A program made the translations under genes and the position numbers. 64,000 nucleotides of DNA from Hellea sp039977295 (lineage in GTDB: Bacteria > Pseudomonadota > Alphaproteobacteria > Caulobacterales > Maricaulaceae), in the NCBI GenBank assembly GCA_039977295.1, contig JBDWDN010000011.1:391712-455711 (forward strand). The letters are read 5' to 3'. The stretch's first letter is position 1; the number at the start of each line of letters is the position of its first letter. The notes under the pieces are model-generated. The model saw only the letters and a list, made by a program, of their open reading frames with translations, had not been told where the DNA came from and did not search any database. Positions 25,205 through 34,928 of the stretch are shown here, piece by piece.

Positions 25205-28200
25205 GCAGATGGCGGGGTGGCTATTTTTCCTGATGTTCCTGATTTTTGAACATCGGTTAGCTCTACATCTACGTCTAAGACTTCTGCATCGACTTCCAGC
25301 GCAAGCGGGTCGTCATTATCAGCCTTCGGAACGGTGGCGGGCGCGGCGAAGGGGACGATATTGTCATCATCACTACTTCCTGCGCGGTTAAAGCCTTTGG
25401 AATAACCTGGCAGATTCAGCTGCTCGTCCGACCCTTCAGCGCCAGTGTGACGCTCAGCAGCGCCGAGGCCGAGCTGATCGCCAGCGCCGTCATTGGGGTC
25501 AACATGGGCTAAGTCATCCCAGCCAAGATAGGAAATGCCAAGCTCGCGGAAAATATAATCCAGGATAGAGTTGGCAAATTTGATGCGGTCATTACCTTGC
25601 ACGGGGCCATTGGGTTCGAATCTGGTGAAAGTATAAGCTTCGACAAATTCTTCGAGCGGAACGCCATATTGCAGGCCAATGGAAATCGCGATGGCAAAAT
25701 TATTCATCAAACTTCTAAAGGCCGCGCCTTCTTTGTGCATATCGATAAAGATTTCACCGAGCGTGCCATCTTCAAATTCGCCCGTATGGAGATAGACCTT
25801 ATGTCCGCCGACAGAGGCTTTTTGGATGTAGCCCGTGCGGCGATCCGGCAAGCGTTCGCGCTCAATTGGTTTTTCGACCACGCGCTCAATAATCTTCTCT
25901 ACAATACGTTCAGCGCCCGCTGCCGCGCGTTTAGCGGATGGCTTTTCAACAGCGTCTTCAAGCTCGTCCAAATCGGCATCACTAAAGACCGCGGAATTAA
26001 GCGGCTGTGAGAGTTTTGACCCGTCGCGGTAAAGCGCGATGGCTTTGAGGCCTAAGCGGTGGGCTTTGGCGTAGATATCGGCGCATTCATCAATTGTTGC
26101 GCTGGCGGGCATATTGACGGTCTTTGAAATCGCGCCTGAGATAAAGGGCTGGGCAGCCGCCATCATTAAGATATGCGATTCGGAACTCAGGGCGCGCGTT
26201 CCAATGCGTCCGCAAGGGGTCGCGCAATCAAAGACAGGTAGATGCTCTGCGGCCAAATGCGGCGCGCCCTCTAGCGTCATCGCGCCTGAGCAAAACACAT
26301 TGGCGGCGTCGATGTCTTCAGCCGTGAAACCGAGGAGCGGCAAGATATCAGAGCCATTTGTATTTAACTGTTCTTCTGTCAGGCCCAATCCATCGCGGCA
26401 AAACTCATCGCCTAATGTCCAGCGGCTAAAGACATAGCGAATGTCAAAGGCGTCGGGCAGGGCGGATTCGACGAGCCCGATTTCGTGGGCGCTAAACCCT
26501 CTTTCCTTCAAACGGTTATGATTGATACCGTCCGCGCCTTTTAGAGTTCCATTCCCTAGAGCATATTTAATAATGTCTTTTGTCTGCTTGGCCGAATAGC
26601 CGAGCGCCGTAAGGGCGCGGGGCACAGATTTATTGATGATTTTAAAGTGCCCGCCGCCTGCGAGTTTTTTAAATTTCACCAAAGCAAAATCAGGCTCAAT
26701 CCCTGTGGTGTCACAATCCATGAGCAACCCGATTGTGCCTGTCGGCGCAATGACAGAGACTTGCGCATTACGAAAGCCTGTCTCGGCTCCCATTTTTTGG
26801 GCTTTACTCCAGAGGCCAACAGCGCGGCGGCATAAGCCGCTAAACGGGCTATCTGAACGGTTAAGCGGCATAGGCTGATAGGAGAGGCCTTCATAAGCGA
26901 CGCGGCCTTCTGCGGCGCGGCGATGATTTTGAATGACGCGCATCATTGGAACGGCGTTTGCTTTATAAAGCGGGAAGGCCCCCATAGTCTTCGCCATTTC
27001 AGCAGAGGTCACATAGGCGGTGCCTGTCAGCATTGCGGTAATGGCGCCAGCGGCGGCGCGGCCCTCAGTGCTGTCATAAGCAATGCCGCAAGACATGAGC
27101 AGCCCGCCTAAATTGGCATAGCCAAGGCCGAGCGTGCGGAATTGATAAGACCGCTTCGCGATTTCCTTGGAGGGGAATTGCGCCATCATGACAGATATTT
27201 CGAGCACAATTGTCCAGAGGCGAGAGGCATGCTCAAAGGCTTTAAGGTCGAATTGATTGTCATCTGTGCGGAACTTAATCAGGTTGAGCGAGGCGAGGTT
27301 ACAGGCCGTATCGTCCAAGAACATATATTCTGAACAAGGGTTAGACGCCGTAATCGGGCCGCTTTCCGAACAGGTATTCCAAGCATTAATCGTGTCGTGA
27401 TATTGCACACCTGGATCCGCAGAGGACCAAGCGGCCTTTGCGACTTTATGCCAAAGATCGCGCGCGCGGACATTCTTGGCAACCGCGCCATCCGTGCGGC
27501 GGATAAGGTCCCATGTCTCGTCATTTTTCACGGCATCGAGGAAAGCGTCTGTGACGCGGACAGTATTATTGGCGTTTTGACCCGAGACGGTCGAATAGGC
27601 TTCGCTGTCCCAATCTGCGTCGAGTTCGGGAACCTCAATAACGTCAATACCCTGTCGAGCAAGGTGTAGCGTGCGCTGTATCGCGCCGTCTGGCACGCCG
27701 TCACGGCGAGCCGCTTTAATCTCGCGGCGCAGGGCTGCATTTTCTTGCATGTCAAAGCATTCTTCCTCGGTGCCTGAGCAATTAATGCAAGCTTTCAAAA
27801 TAGCATTAAGACGTCGCTTAAGGACTTTGGACCCCGCGACGAGCGCTGCGACTTTCATTTCTTCAGACGTTTTCCAATCGATAAATGTTTCGACATCGGG
27901 ATGATCAATATCAACAATTACCATTTTGGCCGCGCGGCGGGTGGTGCCGCCAGATTTAATCGCGCCCGCAGAGACGTCGCCGACTTTCAGGAAACTCATC
28001 AAGCCTGAAGACATGCCGCCGCCGGAGAGGGGTTCACCGCTTCCGCGAATGTTAGAGAAATTAGATCCCGTGCCTGAACCATATTTAAACAGCCGCGCTT
28101 CGCGAACCCACAGATCCATGATGCCGCCTTCGGCAAGAAGGTCGTCATTGGCAGATTGGATGAAGCAAGCATGAGGCTGTGGATGCTCGTAAGCGCCAGT

Positions 28201-28761
28201 CGAGGCGTGAACTTCGCCAGTTTGATAATCGACAAAGCTATGACCTTGGGCGGGCCCGTCTATACCGTATGCCCAGTGCAAACCTGTATTAAACCATTGC
28301 GGGGAATTGGGCGCCGCGATTTGAGAGGCGAGCATGAAGCGCATTTCGTCATAAAAATTTTGCGCGTCTTTTTCAGCATTGAAATATCCGCCCTTCCAGC
28401 CCCAATAAGTCCAGCAGCCCGCCATACGGTCAAAGACTTGGCGCGCATCCGTTTCGCCGCCTAATTTGAAAAGCTTTTTGCCCTTCTTTGGTTTACTATC
28501 ATCAGGGACGTGGCGGCGCAGCCAGTCCGGGACGCCGTCCTCTTTGACAGATTTGAGGTTTGAGGCCACACCCGCGCGCCGAAAATATTTCTGCGCAAGG
28601 ATATCACAGGCAACTTGTGACCAATTCTCAGGCGCCTGAAATTCAACCGCCTCAGATATAGCCTCACCATTAAAATCACGCACCTCGCTGGTGACTTTGG
28701 CAAAGGCCAAAGAGGAATAAGGGCTTTCGCCGGCGGTGGTGTAATGACGTTTAATTTGCAT
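25078..28761 (-). CDS. nrdJ: Vitamin B12-dependent (class II) ribonucleoside-diphosphate reductase
   Basis: 1227 residues. It reduces ribonucleotides to deoxyribonucleotides using adenosylcobalamin. NPCSEYMFLDD carries the active-site Cys and Glu of the barrel, and SVIAPTGTIGLLMDCDTTGI is the conserved glycine-rich segment. A central TSCAD-like DUF3492-type region is absent, but the C-terminal TGYIQKASVGGHKVYLHTGE domain and the zinc ribbon (CPECGHF, CQKCDSCGTTTGCS) are present. The long acidic linker DDPLALEVDAEVLDVDVELT precedes the ribbon. The 3' end is duplicated at 21822-22012. I saw no cobalamin riboswitch in the 245 bp upstream. Confidence 0.96.
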   Translation of the reverse strand: MQIKRHYTTAGESPYSSLAFAKVTSEVRDFNGEAISEAVEFQAPENWSQVACDILAQKYFRRAGVASNLKSVKEDGVPDWLRRHVPDDSKPKKGKKLFKLGGETDARQVFDRMAGCWTYWGWKGGYFNAEKDAQNFYDEMRFMLASQIAAPNSPQWFNTGLHWAYGIDGPAQGHSFVDYQTGEVHASTGAYEHPQPHACFIQSANDDLLAEGGIMDLWVREARLFKYGSGTGSNFSNIRGSGEPLSGGGMSSGLMSFLKVGDVSAGAIKSGGTTRRAAKMVIVDIDHPDVETFIDWKTSEEMKVAALVAGSKVLKRRLNAILKACINCSGTEEECFDMQENAALRREIKAARRDGVPDGAIQRTLHLARQGIDVIEVPELDADWDSEAYSTVSGQNANNTVRVTDAFLDAVKNDETWDLIRRTDGAVAKNVRARDLWHKVAKAAWSSADPGVQYHDTINAWNTCSESGPITASNPCSEYMFLDDTACNLASLNLIKFRTDDNQFDLKAFEHASRLWTIVLEISVMMAQFPSKEIAKRSYQFRTLGLGYANLGGLLMSCGIAYDSTEGRAAAGAITAMLTGTAYVTSAEMAKTMGAFPLYKANAVPMMRVIQNHRRAAEGRVAYEGLSYQPMPLNRSDSPFSGLCRRAVGLWSKAQKMGAETGFRNAQVSVIAPTGTIGLLMDCDTTGIEPDFALVKFKKLAGGGHFKIINKSVPRALTALGYSAKQTKDIIKYALGNGTLKGADGINHNRLKERGFSAHEIGLVESALPDAFDIRYVFSRWTLGDEFCRDGLGLTEEQLNTNGSDILPLLGFTAEDIDAANVFCSGAMTLEGAPHLAAEHLPVFDCATPCGRIGTRALSSESHILMMAAAQPFISGAISKTVNMPASATIDECADIYAKAHRLGLKAIALYRDGSKLSQPLNSAVFSDADLDELEDAVEKPSAKRAAAGAERIVEKIIERVVEKPIERERLPDRRTGYIQKASVGGHKVYLHTGEFEDGTLGEIFIDMHKEGAAFRSLMNNFAIAISIGLQYGVPLEEFVEAYTFTRFEPNGPVQGNDRIKFANSILDYIFRELGISYLGWDDLAHVDPNDGAGDQLGLGAAERHTGAEGSDEQLNLPGYSKGFNRAGSSDDDNIVPFAAPATVPKADNDDPLALEVDAEVLDVDVELTDVQKSGTSGKIATPPSASQNARFQGYTGDPCPECGHFTLIRNGTCQKCDSCGTTTGCS

Positions 28762-28903
28762 AGTGGCGCTCTGAATCGGTTGCCTAAGATAAGGGGTAAG
28801 AGCGGGAAGGGCAATGGGGGAGATGTGGGTTTTGTATAGGAGTAACAGGTAGTTCAGTAGGTCGGTCTGAACGCAGTGAAGCCCGACATTTGCAAAGCCT
28901 ATA

Positions 28904-28936
28904 AAAAAAGCCGCCTCAAATGGGCGGCTTTTCTAA
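28904..28936 (-). terminator. Rho-independent terminator of glnA
   Basis: AAAGCCGCC and GGGCGGCTTT form a strong stem around TCAAAT. On the minus strand it is followed by a run of six T, so it ends glnBA transcription before nrdJ. Confidence 0.85.
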
Positions 28937-28954
28937 TTTTGTTCTATGCCTCGG

Positions 28955-29006
28955 CATAAACAATGACACTACAGCCCCGGCTTTGCCGGAGCGGTCATTG
29001 TTTATG
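28955..29006. repeat. Palindromic intergenic repeat, CAATGACACTACAGC family, copy 1
   Basis: Arms CATAAACAATGAC and GTCATTGTTTATG are perfectly complementary and enclose ACTACAGC and a CCGGC-TTT-GCCGG hairpin. It abuts the glnA stop codon. A related copy in the opposite orientation lies at 34934-34985. Confidence 0.75.
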
Positions 29007-30422
29007 TTAGCATTTATAATAAAGATCAAATTCAACAGGATGTGGGTGCATGGCTACGCGGTGCACTTCTTCCATTTTTAGATCGATATAAGCGTCGATT
29101 TGATCGTCGTCGAATACGCCGCCGGCTTTTAGGAAGTCACGGTCGCCGTCGAGGGATTCGAGAGCTTCGCGGAGGCTACCGCAGACTTGTGGAATGTCTT
29201 TGGCTTCTTCAGCTGATAATTCATAGAGGTCGATATCCATTGGATCGCCGGGATCGATTTTGTTTTTGATACCGTCAAGACCCGCCATGAGCAGGGCTGT
29301 ATATGTGAGGTACGGGTTACCGGCTGGATCTGGATAACGCACCTCTAAGCGCTTACCATTACGCGACGCTGTCCATGGAATACGGATAGAGGCAGAGCGG
29401 TTACGACTTGAATAGGCGAGCATAACAGGCGCTTCGAAGCCGGGGACCAAACGCTTATAAGAGTTTGTTGAGGCATTGGCGAAAGCGTTGATGGCTTTGG
29501 AATGTTTGATGATACCGCCGATGTAATGGAGGCAGTTTTTGGAGAGGCCCGCATATTCGTCGCCTGCGAAAGTCGGCTTACCGTCTTTCCAAATCGACAT
29601 ATGAACATGCATGCCTGTGCCATTATCATTCCACATTGGCTTTGGCATAAATGTCGCCGTTTTGCCGTAAGCGTGAGCTACATTATGTACGATATATTTA
29701 TAAAGCTGCATGTTGTCGCCCATTTGAAGGAGCGTATCAAACTGCATACCTAGCTCGTGCTGCGCAGGGGCAACTTCGTGGTGATGCTTTTCAGGGCGTA
29801 GACCAAGCTCTTCCATAACGGAAAGCATTTCGCCGCGCATATCTTGCAGGCTATCAACAGGCGGGACAGGGAAGTAGCCGCCTTTTGGTCCAGGACGGTG
29901 ACCCATATTACCGCCTTGATATTGTGTTCCTGTGTTGCAAGGAAGCTCTGAGCTATCAATAGAATAGCCTGTTTTTTCCATGCTTGTATCCCAGCGCACA
30001 TCGTCAAAGACGAAAAATTCTGCTTCTGGGCCGAAATAAACATCGTCGCCAACTTTGGCAGAGCGCATATAGTTCTCAGCCGCCTTAGCCGTGCCGCGCG
30101 GGTCACGATTATAGGCTTCGCCATTATCTGGCTCTAAAATGTCACAGAATACAGCGAGTGTGTCTTGCTGAAAAAACGGGTCCATTTTGGCAGTCGCTGC
30201 GTCAGGCAGCAAAACCATGTCTGACTCGTTAATGTCTTTCCAGCCGCCAATAGAGGAGCCGTCAAACATTGTTCCGTCTTTGAAGAGGTCTTCGTCAACG
30301 AGGTCGCTGTGGAAGGTGACATGCTGCATTTTCCCTTTTGGGTCAGTGAAGCGAAGATCGAGGAATTTAATATCCTCATCTTTCATTTTTTTAAGAAGTT
30401 GTTCTGTTGATTTATCTGACAT
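29007..30422 (-). CDS. glnA: Glutamine synthetase type I
   Basis: 471 residues, standard GSI length. It makes glutamine from glutamate, ammonia and ATP. The N-terminal beta-grasp contains FTDPKGKMQHVTF. The catalytic domain has GPEAEFFVFD, PAQHELGMQF, FMPKPMWNDNGTGMHVHMS and NRSASIRIP. IDLYELSAEEAKDIP near residue 400 keeps the Tyr that GlnE adenylylates, so covalent control is likely. It lies 42 bp downstream of glnB on the same strand, the usual alphaproteobacterial glnBA order. Confidence 0.98.
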   Translation of the reverse strand: MSDKSTEQLLKKMKDEDIKFLDLRFTDPKGKMQHVTFHSDLVDEDLFKDGTMFDGSSIGGWKDINESDMVLLPDAATAKMDPFFQQDTLAVFCDILEPDNGEAYNRDPRGTAKAAENYMRSAKVGDDVYFGPEAEFFVFDDVRWDTSMEKTGYSIDSSELPCNTGTQYQGGNMGHRPGPKGGYFPVPPVDSLQDMRGEMLSVMEELGLRPEKHHHEVAPAQHELGMQFDTLLQMGDNMQLYKYIVHNVAHAYGKTATFMPKPMWNDNGTGMHVHMSIWKDGKPTFAGDEYAGLSKNCLHYIGGIIKHSKAINAFANASTNSYKRLVPGFEAPVMLAYSSRNRSASIRIPWTASRNGKRLEVRYPDPAGNPYLTYTALLMAGLDGIKNKIDPGDPMDIDLYELSAEEAKDIPQVCGSLREALESLDGDRDFLKAGGVFDDDQIDAYIDLKMEEVHRVAMHPHPVEFDLYYKC

Positions 30423-30464
30423 TATTCTGCCCTTTCCCGAGAGACATTAAGTTTTATGTGAGTG

Positions 30465-30803
30465 TTAAAGTGCGGCGTCGCCGGACTCGCCCGTCCGGAT
30501 ACGAATGGCTTGCGAGACATCTGAGACGAAGATTTTACCGTCGCCGATTTTGCCTGTCTTTGCGGCTGTTTGGATAGCTTCCAGAGCCCCTTCGACTTGG
30601 TCATCAGCAACGACAAGCTCAAGCTTTAGCTTGGGCAGGAAGTCAACGACATATTCTGCGCCGCGGTAAAGCTCCGTATGGCCTTTTTGACGGCCAAATC
30701 CTTTGGCTTCGACGACAGTCATGCCCTGAAGGCCGACGCCTTGTAGGGCTTCTTTAACTTCGTCCAGTTTGAACGGCTTGATGATGGCTTCGATTTTTTT
30801 CAT
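30465..30803 (-). CDS. glnB: Nitrogen regulatory protein P-II
   Basis: 112 residues from ATG 30803. The start is set by GGAGGA six bases upstream; an in-frame ATG at 30815 lies before that site and is unlikely. MKKIEAIIKPFKLDEVKEAL is the conserved N-terminus. GHTELYRGAEYVVDFLPK is the T-loop with the uridylylated Tyr, and GKIGDGKIFV is the B-loop ATP site. It senses 2-oxoglutarate and ATP/ADP and tunes GlnA and nitrogen regulators. Confidence 0.97.
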   Translation of the reverse strand: MKKIEAIIKPFKLDEVKEALQGVGLQGMTVVEAKGFGRQKGHTELYRGAEYVVDFLPKLKLELVVADDQVEGALEAIQTAAKTGKIGDGKIFVSDVSQAIRIRTGESGDAAL

Positions 30804-31083
30804 TTGTTCCTCCATTTATCAATCGCGAGCGGATGATTCACGCAAAGCATTGCTTGGGCGTTTAATGTTTGAGACGCCCGCGAGAGTCGAGTCCTGCGCC
30901 CTGGGATTTATGGCGGTGCTGGTTTGGGGCCTAATTCTGCACTTTTTTTATGCGCGGTAGGGCGGCGGTGGTTAAAAATTGAGCGTTCCCGGCATTATGA
31001 ATTTTCTGTGTGCGGGGGCATTAGGTCTATGAAGCCCCGATTTAAGCCGTTAAAGATGGGTGATTCAAAATTAGGAGTGCCGT

Positions 31084-33375
31084 GTGGCTAAGCTTGAAGT
31101 TCGCCCCCCGAAAAAGACATATATTACGGATCAACAGGCCTTGGATTTCCATGCCTTGCCAACGCCTGGTAAATTGGCGCTTTTGCCGACAAAACCTATG
31201 GCGACGCAGCGCGATTTGTCATTGGCCTATTCGCCCGGCGTGGCAGTCCCTGTGGAAGCTATCGCGGCTGATCCTGATACGGTTTATGATTATACCTCCA
31301 AAGGCAATATGGTGGCGGTAATTTCCAATGGCACTGCGATTTTAGGCCTCGGTAATCTTGGCGCAATGGCTTCAAAGCCCGTCATGGAAGGGAAATCCGT
31401 CCTATTTAAACGCTTCGCCGATATTGATAGTTTTGATATCGAAGTTGAGGAAGAAGACGCCGAGAAATTTATTGCCTGCGTAGAGCGTTTTGGGAACACC
31501 TTTGGCGGCATAAATTTGGAAGATATAGGCTCGCCTGAATGCTTTATCATTGAGCAGGAACTTCGTGATAAGCTAGATATTCCTGTTTTTCATGATGATC
31601 AACACGGCACAGCGATTATTGCCACGGCAGGCCTTATCAATGCGGCGCATCTCACGGGCCGTAAATTTGAAGATATGAAGGTCGTTTTATCTGGCGCAGG
31701 GGCCGCGGGTTTATCTGTTCTGGGTCTTATCAAAAGCCTTGGCGTGAAAGACGAAAACGCCATTGTTTTAGATAGCCGAGGGGTCGTCTATCAAGGCCGT
31801 AAGGAATATATGGATCAGTGGAAATCGCCTCATGCGGTGGATACGAAACTTCGTACACTTGAAGAAGCCATGGTTGGCGCAGATGTGTTTTTAGGCTTAT
31901 CTGTTGCGGGTATCGTCAATCAAGATATGATTAAATCCATGGCCAAAAACCCGATCATCTTTGCGATGGCCAATCCCGATCCTGAAATTACGCCTGAAGA
32001 GATCAAAGAGGTTCGCAGTGATGCGATTATTGCCACGGGCCGTTCTGATTATCCTAACCAAGTCAATAACGTGCTTGGGTTTCCCTATATTTTTCGCGGC
32101 GCGCTGGATGTGCGCGCGCGTAATGTGAATGAAGAAATGAAGCTAGCTTGCGCCCACGCGCTCGCTGATTTAGCGCGTCAAGATGTTCCCGAAGAGGTGG
32201 CAGCTGCTTATCATGGCAAGCGCCCGAAATATGGTCCAGAATATATAATCCCCGCGCCATTCGACCCTCGGCTAATCTCCGAAATTCCGCCTTATGTCGC
32301 GAAAGCGGCGATGGATACAGGTGTTGCGCGTAAGCCTATTGAAGATATGGAGGCTTATAAAAAATCTCTGGCGCAGCGTCAGGACCCTACAGCGGCTATT
32401 CTGCAAGGCATTACGAGCTCAGTGGTAGAGAACCCCAAGACTATTGTTTTTGCCGAAGGCGAAGAACCTGCCGTTATTCGCGCGGCTCAAGCCTATCAGC
32501 AGCGGGGCCTGGGTAAGGCTATTCTGGTTGGCCGCGAAAAGCCGATATATGATAATATGAAACTTCTGGGCGTCGAAAAACCTGAGAATTTCACAATTTT
32601 GAATGCGCGCCTTTTTGACCGAAACGCTGAGTTTACAGAATATCTTTACGGCCGCCTGCAGCGCAAAGGCTTCCTGCGCCGCGACGCGCAACGCCTCGTC
32701 AATAATGACCGGAATGTATTTTCCGCGCTTATGCTGCATCACGGCCTCGCGGACGGCGTGGTGACCGGCGTTACGCGGAGTTATGATATTGCGCTGCGCG
32801 ATGTCAGGCTTGTGCTGAACCACGTCGAAAATGAACGCACAATGGGCGTGTCAGTTGTCGTCAATAAAGCGCGAACATTATTTATCGCAGATACGAATAT
32901 AACCGAACTTCCTAATGCGGATGACCTCGCCGATATTGCCGAAACGACCGCAGGTTTCGCGCGGCAATTTGGCTTTGAACCTCGCGTGGCTTTTTTATCA
33001 TATTCAACATTTGGCAACCCCGTTGGAGAGCGCATGCAGAAAGTCCGCCGCGCAGTCGAGATCCTTGATGAACGTGACACTGACTTTGAATATGAGGGTG
33101 ATTTGGCGGCTGATGTAGCGCTCGACCCTCTCCATACATTGACCTATCCTTTCTCTCGCCTAACAGGGGCGGCAAATGTCTTGGTCATGCCAGCTATTCA
33201 TTCAGCCTCGATTTCAACGAAAATGCTAGACGCTGTTGGCGGCGCAACGGTCTTGGGGCCTTTCCTGACAGGTTTGGAAAAGCCTGTTCAGATTTGCTCG
33301 CTTGGAGCAACAGCGTCTGAAATCGTGCAAATGGCGACCTTAGCGGCCTTCGCGCCCTCGCATCGCGACGACTAG
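31084..33375 (+). CDS. maeB: NADP-dependent malic enzyme with C-terminal phosphotransacetylase-like domain (MaeB type)
   Basis: 763 residues from GTG 31084. The malic-enzyme half (1-430) has LAYSPGVAVPVEAIAADP, the catalytic DIGSPECFIIEQELR region, HDDQHGTAII, and the NAD(P) site VVLSGAGAAGLSVLGLI. The C-terminal half (430-763) matches phosphate acetyltransferase (TIVFAEGEEPAVIRAAQAYQ, ADGVVTGVTRSYDIALRDV). In characterised homologues this half is regulatory, responding to acetyl-CoA. It decarboxylates malate to pyruvate with NADPH. The MATE gene begins three bases after its stop. Confidence 0.95.
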   Translation: MAKLEVRPPKKTYITDQQALDFHALPTPGKLALLPTKPMATQRDLSLAYSPGVAVPVEAIAADPDTVYDYTSKGNMVAVISNGTAILGLGNLGAMASKPVMEGKSVLFKRFADIDSFDIEVEEEDAEKFIACVERFGNTFGGINLEDIGSPECFIIEQELRDKLDIPVFHDDQHGTAIIATAGLINAAHLTGRKFEDMKVVLSGAGAAGLSVLGLIKSLGVKDENAIVLDSRGVVYQGRKEYMDQWKSPHAVDTKLRTLEEAMVGADVFLGLSVAGIVNQDMIKSMAKNPIIFAMANPDPEITPEEIKEVRSDAIIATGRSDYPNQVNNVLGFPYIFRGALDVRARNVNEEMKLACAHALADLARQDVPEEVAAAYHGKRPKYGPEYIIPAPFDPRLISEIPPYVAKAAMDTGVARKPIEDMEAYKKSLAQRQDPTAAILQGITSSVVENPKTIVFAEGEEPAVIRAAQAYQQRGLGKAILVGREKPIYDNMKLLGVEKPENFTILNARLFDRNAEFTEYLYGRLQRKGFLRRDAQRLVNNDRNVFSALMLHHGLADGVVTGVTRSYDIALRDVRLVLNHVENERTMGVSVVVNKARTLFIADTNITELPNADDLADIAETTAGFARQFGFEPRVAFLSYSTFGNPVGERMQKVRRAVEILDERDTDFEYEGDLAADVALDPLHTLTYPFSRLTGAANVLVMPAIHSASISTKMLDAVGGATVLGPFLTGLEKPVQICSLGATASEIVQMATLAAFAPSHRDD

Positions 33376-33378
33376 TTA

Positions 33379-34758
33379 TTGTCCCGACAGCAAAAAACAA
33401 ATGTCTTAGAAGGCTCCATCGCTGGACACGTCCTGCGCATGTTGGGGCCTTTTTCGATTGCCGTAATAGCGCTGATTTCGACAGGAATTGTTGATACTAT
33501 TTATTTGGGCCGCTTGACCGATCCATTGCGGCCTAACCTCGCTATTATGGCCTTGGCTGCTTTGACTTTCGCGTGGCCGCTCACTTTTATCGGCAATAGC
33601 GCAAATATTGGCCTCGGGGCAGGGACAATGTCGGCTGTATCTCGCGCGATAGGAGAGGGCGAGACGGAGCGGGCGCGGCGGCATGGAGCGGCTTCAATCC
33701 TTTTGGCGTTGACTGTCATGAGCGTTCTTGTTTCTTTTATGATGTTCTTCGCGCCTGTTTTACTGCGCATGGTTGGGGCGAGTCCTCAAGTTTTAGAGAT
33801 GGCTGTCAGCTATCTTGTGATTTCCCTTCCCGGCCTTGTCATCGTGTCCGTTGCCTCCATGTGTAATAATATCCTGCGAGCAGGGGGAGAGGCGGCCTTG
33901 CCAAGCTCCATTATGATTTTAGGGGCCGTCATCAACATTATTCTCGACCCATTCTTAATTTTTGGCTGGGGGCCGTTTCCGCGGTTGGAAGTCCAGGGCG
34001 CTGCATTGGCCACGCTAACGGGGAACGTCATTGCGGCCATGTTTGGATTTTACATTGTATTTTTCCACAGGAAAGCCATCTCCTTTGCGGAGATGACATG
34101 GCGCTCAATAAAGCGCGCTTGGGGCATTATTGGAACGGTTGGCCTCCCGGCGGCGGGAACTAATATCATTGTGCCTGTAGCAAGCTTTGCCGCCGTTGCG
34201 ATTCTGGGCTTAACATTATCCGAAACCGAGGTCGCGGCCTTTGGCGTGGCGGGCCGCGCCGAGATGTTATCTGTGGGCATTCTATATGCGCTTTCAGCTT
34301 GTATCGGCGCGATTACGGGCCGTAATGGCGGCGCCGGAAAAACGCAGCGCGTCAGAAAAGCTTTTCAGGTGTGTTATCTTATTTGCTTGATTTGGAGCAC
34401 GGTCATGGCGGTCATATTAGCGGTGTTTGCAACTGAAATAGCGCATGTCTTTACAAGTGATGAGATATTAATCGAAAAAATAGTGCCGTATTTTTATATC
34501 GTGCCTATCACAATATTCGGTTACGGATTTGTTTTCGTCAGTGCAGCGGGCCTGAACGCTCTGGGCCGTCCTGCTTACGGCTTAGTTTACACGATTATCA
34601 GGTCGCTTATTTTGTATGTTGGTTTGATTTTTATTGGCGTGCAAATAGCGGGCCTGACGGGCGCTTATGTGGGCGTTGCCGTCGCAAATATTATCTCAGG
34701 AATCATTGCAATTGTCTGGACTTTAAAACGCGCACCAATGACCGCGAAAAAGAGTTAG
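33379..34758 (+). CDS. MATE family efflux transporter
   Basis: 459 residues with 12 hydrophobic helices in two halves, ending in a short basic tail (LKRAPMTAKKS). LRMLGPFSIAVIALISTGIV and TIYLGRLTDPLRPN fit the MATE N-terminus. NSANIGLGAGTMSAVSRAIG is the conserved loop. It exports organic cations or drugs using a Na+ or H+ gradient. The TTG start lies four bases after the maeB stop and is taken because no in-frame ATG exists before the first helix. Confidence 0.92.
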   Translation: MSRQQKTNVLEGSIAGHVLRMLGPFSIAVIALISTGIVDTIYLGRLTDPLRPNLAIMALAALTFAWPLTFIGNSANIGLGAGTMSAVSRAIGEGETERARRHGAASILLALTVMSVLVSFMMFFAPVLLRMVGASPQVLEMAVSYLVISLPGLVIVSVASMCNNILRAGGEAALPSSIMILGAVINIILDPFLIFGWGPFPRLEVQGAALATLTGNVIAAMFGFYIVFFHRKAISFAEMTWRSIKRAWGIIGTVGLPAAGTNIIVPVASFAAVAILGLTLSETEVAAFGVAGRAEMLSVGILYALSACIGAITGRNGGAGKTQRVRKAFQVCYLICLIWSTVMAVILAVFATEIAHVFTSDEILIEKIVPYFYIVPITIFGYGFVFVSAAGLNALGRPAYGLVYTIIRSLILYVGLIFIGVQIAGLTGAYVGVAVANIISGIIAIVWTLKRAPMTAKKS

Positions 34759-34843
34759 ACTTTTCTGCATTTGACCGCTTGATTTTTATCTCAAAGCAAA
34801 GCATATGCCGCCCACCAATGCTTATAGCATGAATCATACCTGT

Positions 34844-34928
34844 GCGGGTGTGGCGGAATTGGTAGACGCGCCAGATTTAGGTTCTGGTATCGAGAGATGT
34901 GAAGGTTCAAGTCCTTTCACCCGCACCA
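34844..34928 (+). tRNA. tRNA-Leu (anticodon UAG)
   Basis: 85 nt including encoded CCA. The acceptor arm GCGGGTG pairs with CACCCGC. The anticodon stem CCAGA/TCTGG holds loop TTTAGGT with anticodon TAG (reading CUA). A long variable arm and the T-arm GGTTCAAGTCC are typical of tRNA-Leu. Confidence 0.97.

Noticed and set aside
28762..29006. Possible cobalamin riboswitch before nrdJ
   Set aside because: Looked for a B12 box (GCCACTG-like) and the associated stems upstream of the start at 28761; only the glnA terminator and a palindromic repeat were found.
30769..30960. 63-residue + strand frame with a hydrophobic C-terminus upstream of maeB
   Set aside because: It starts inside glnB antisense, has no ribosome site, and covers the glnB promoter region; most likely spurious.
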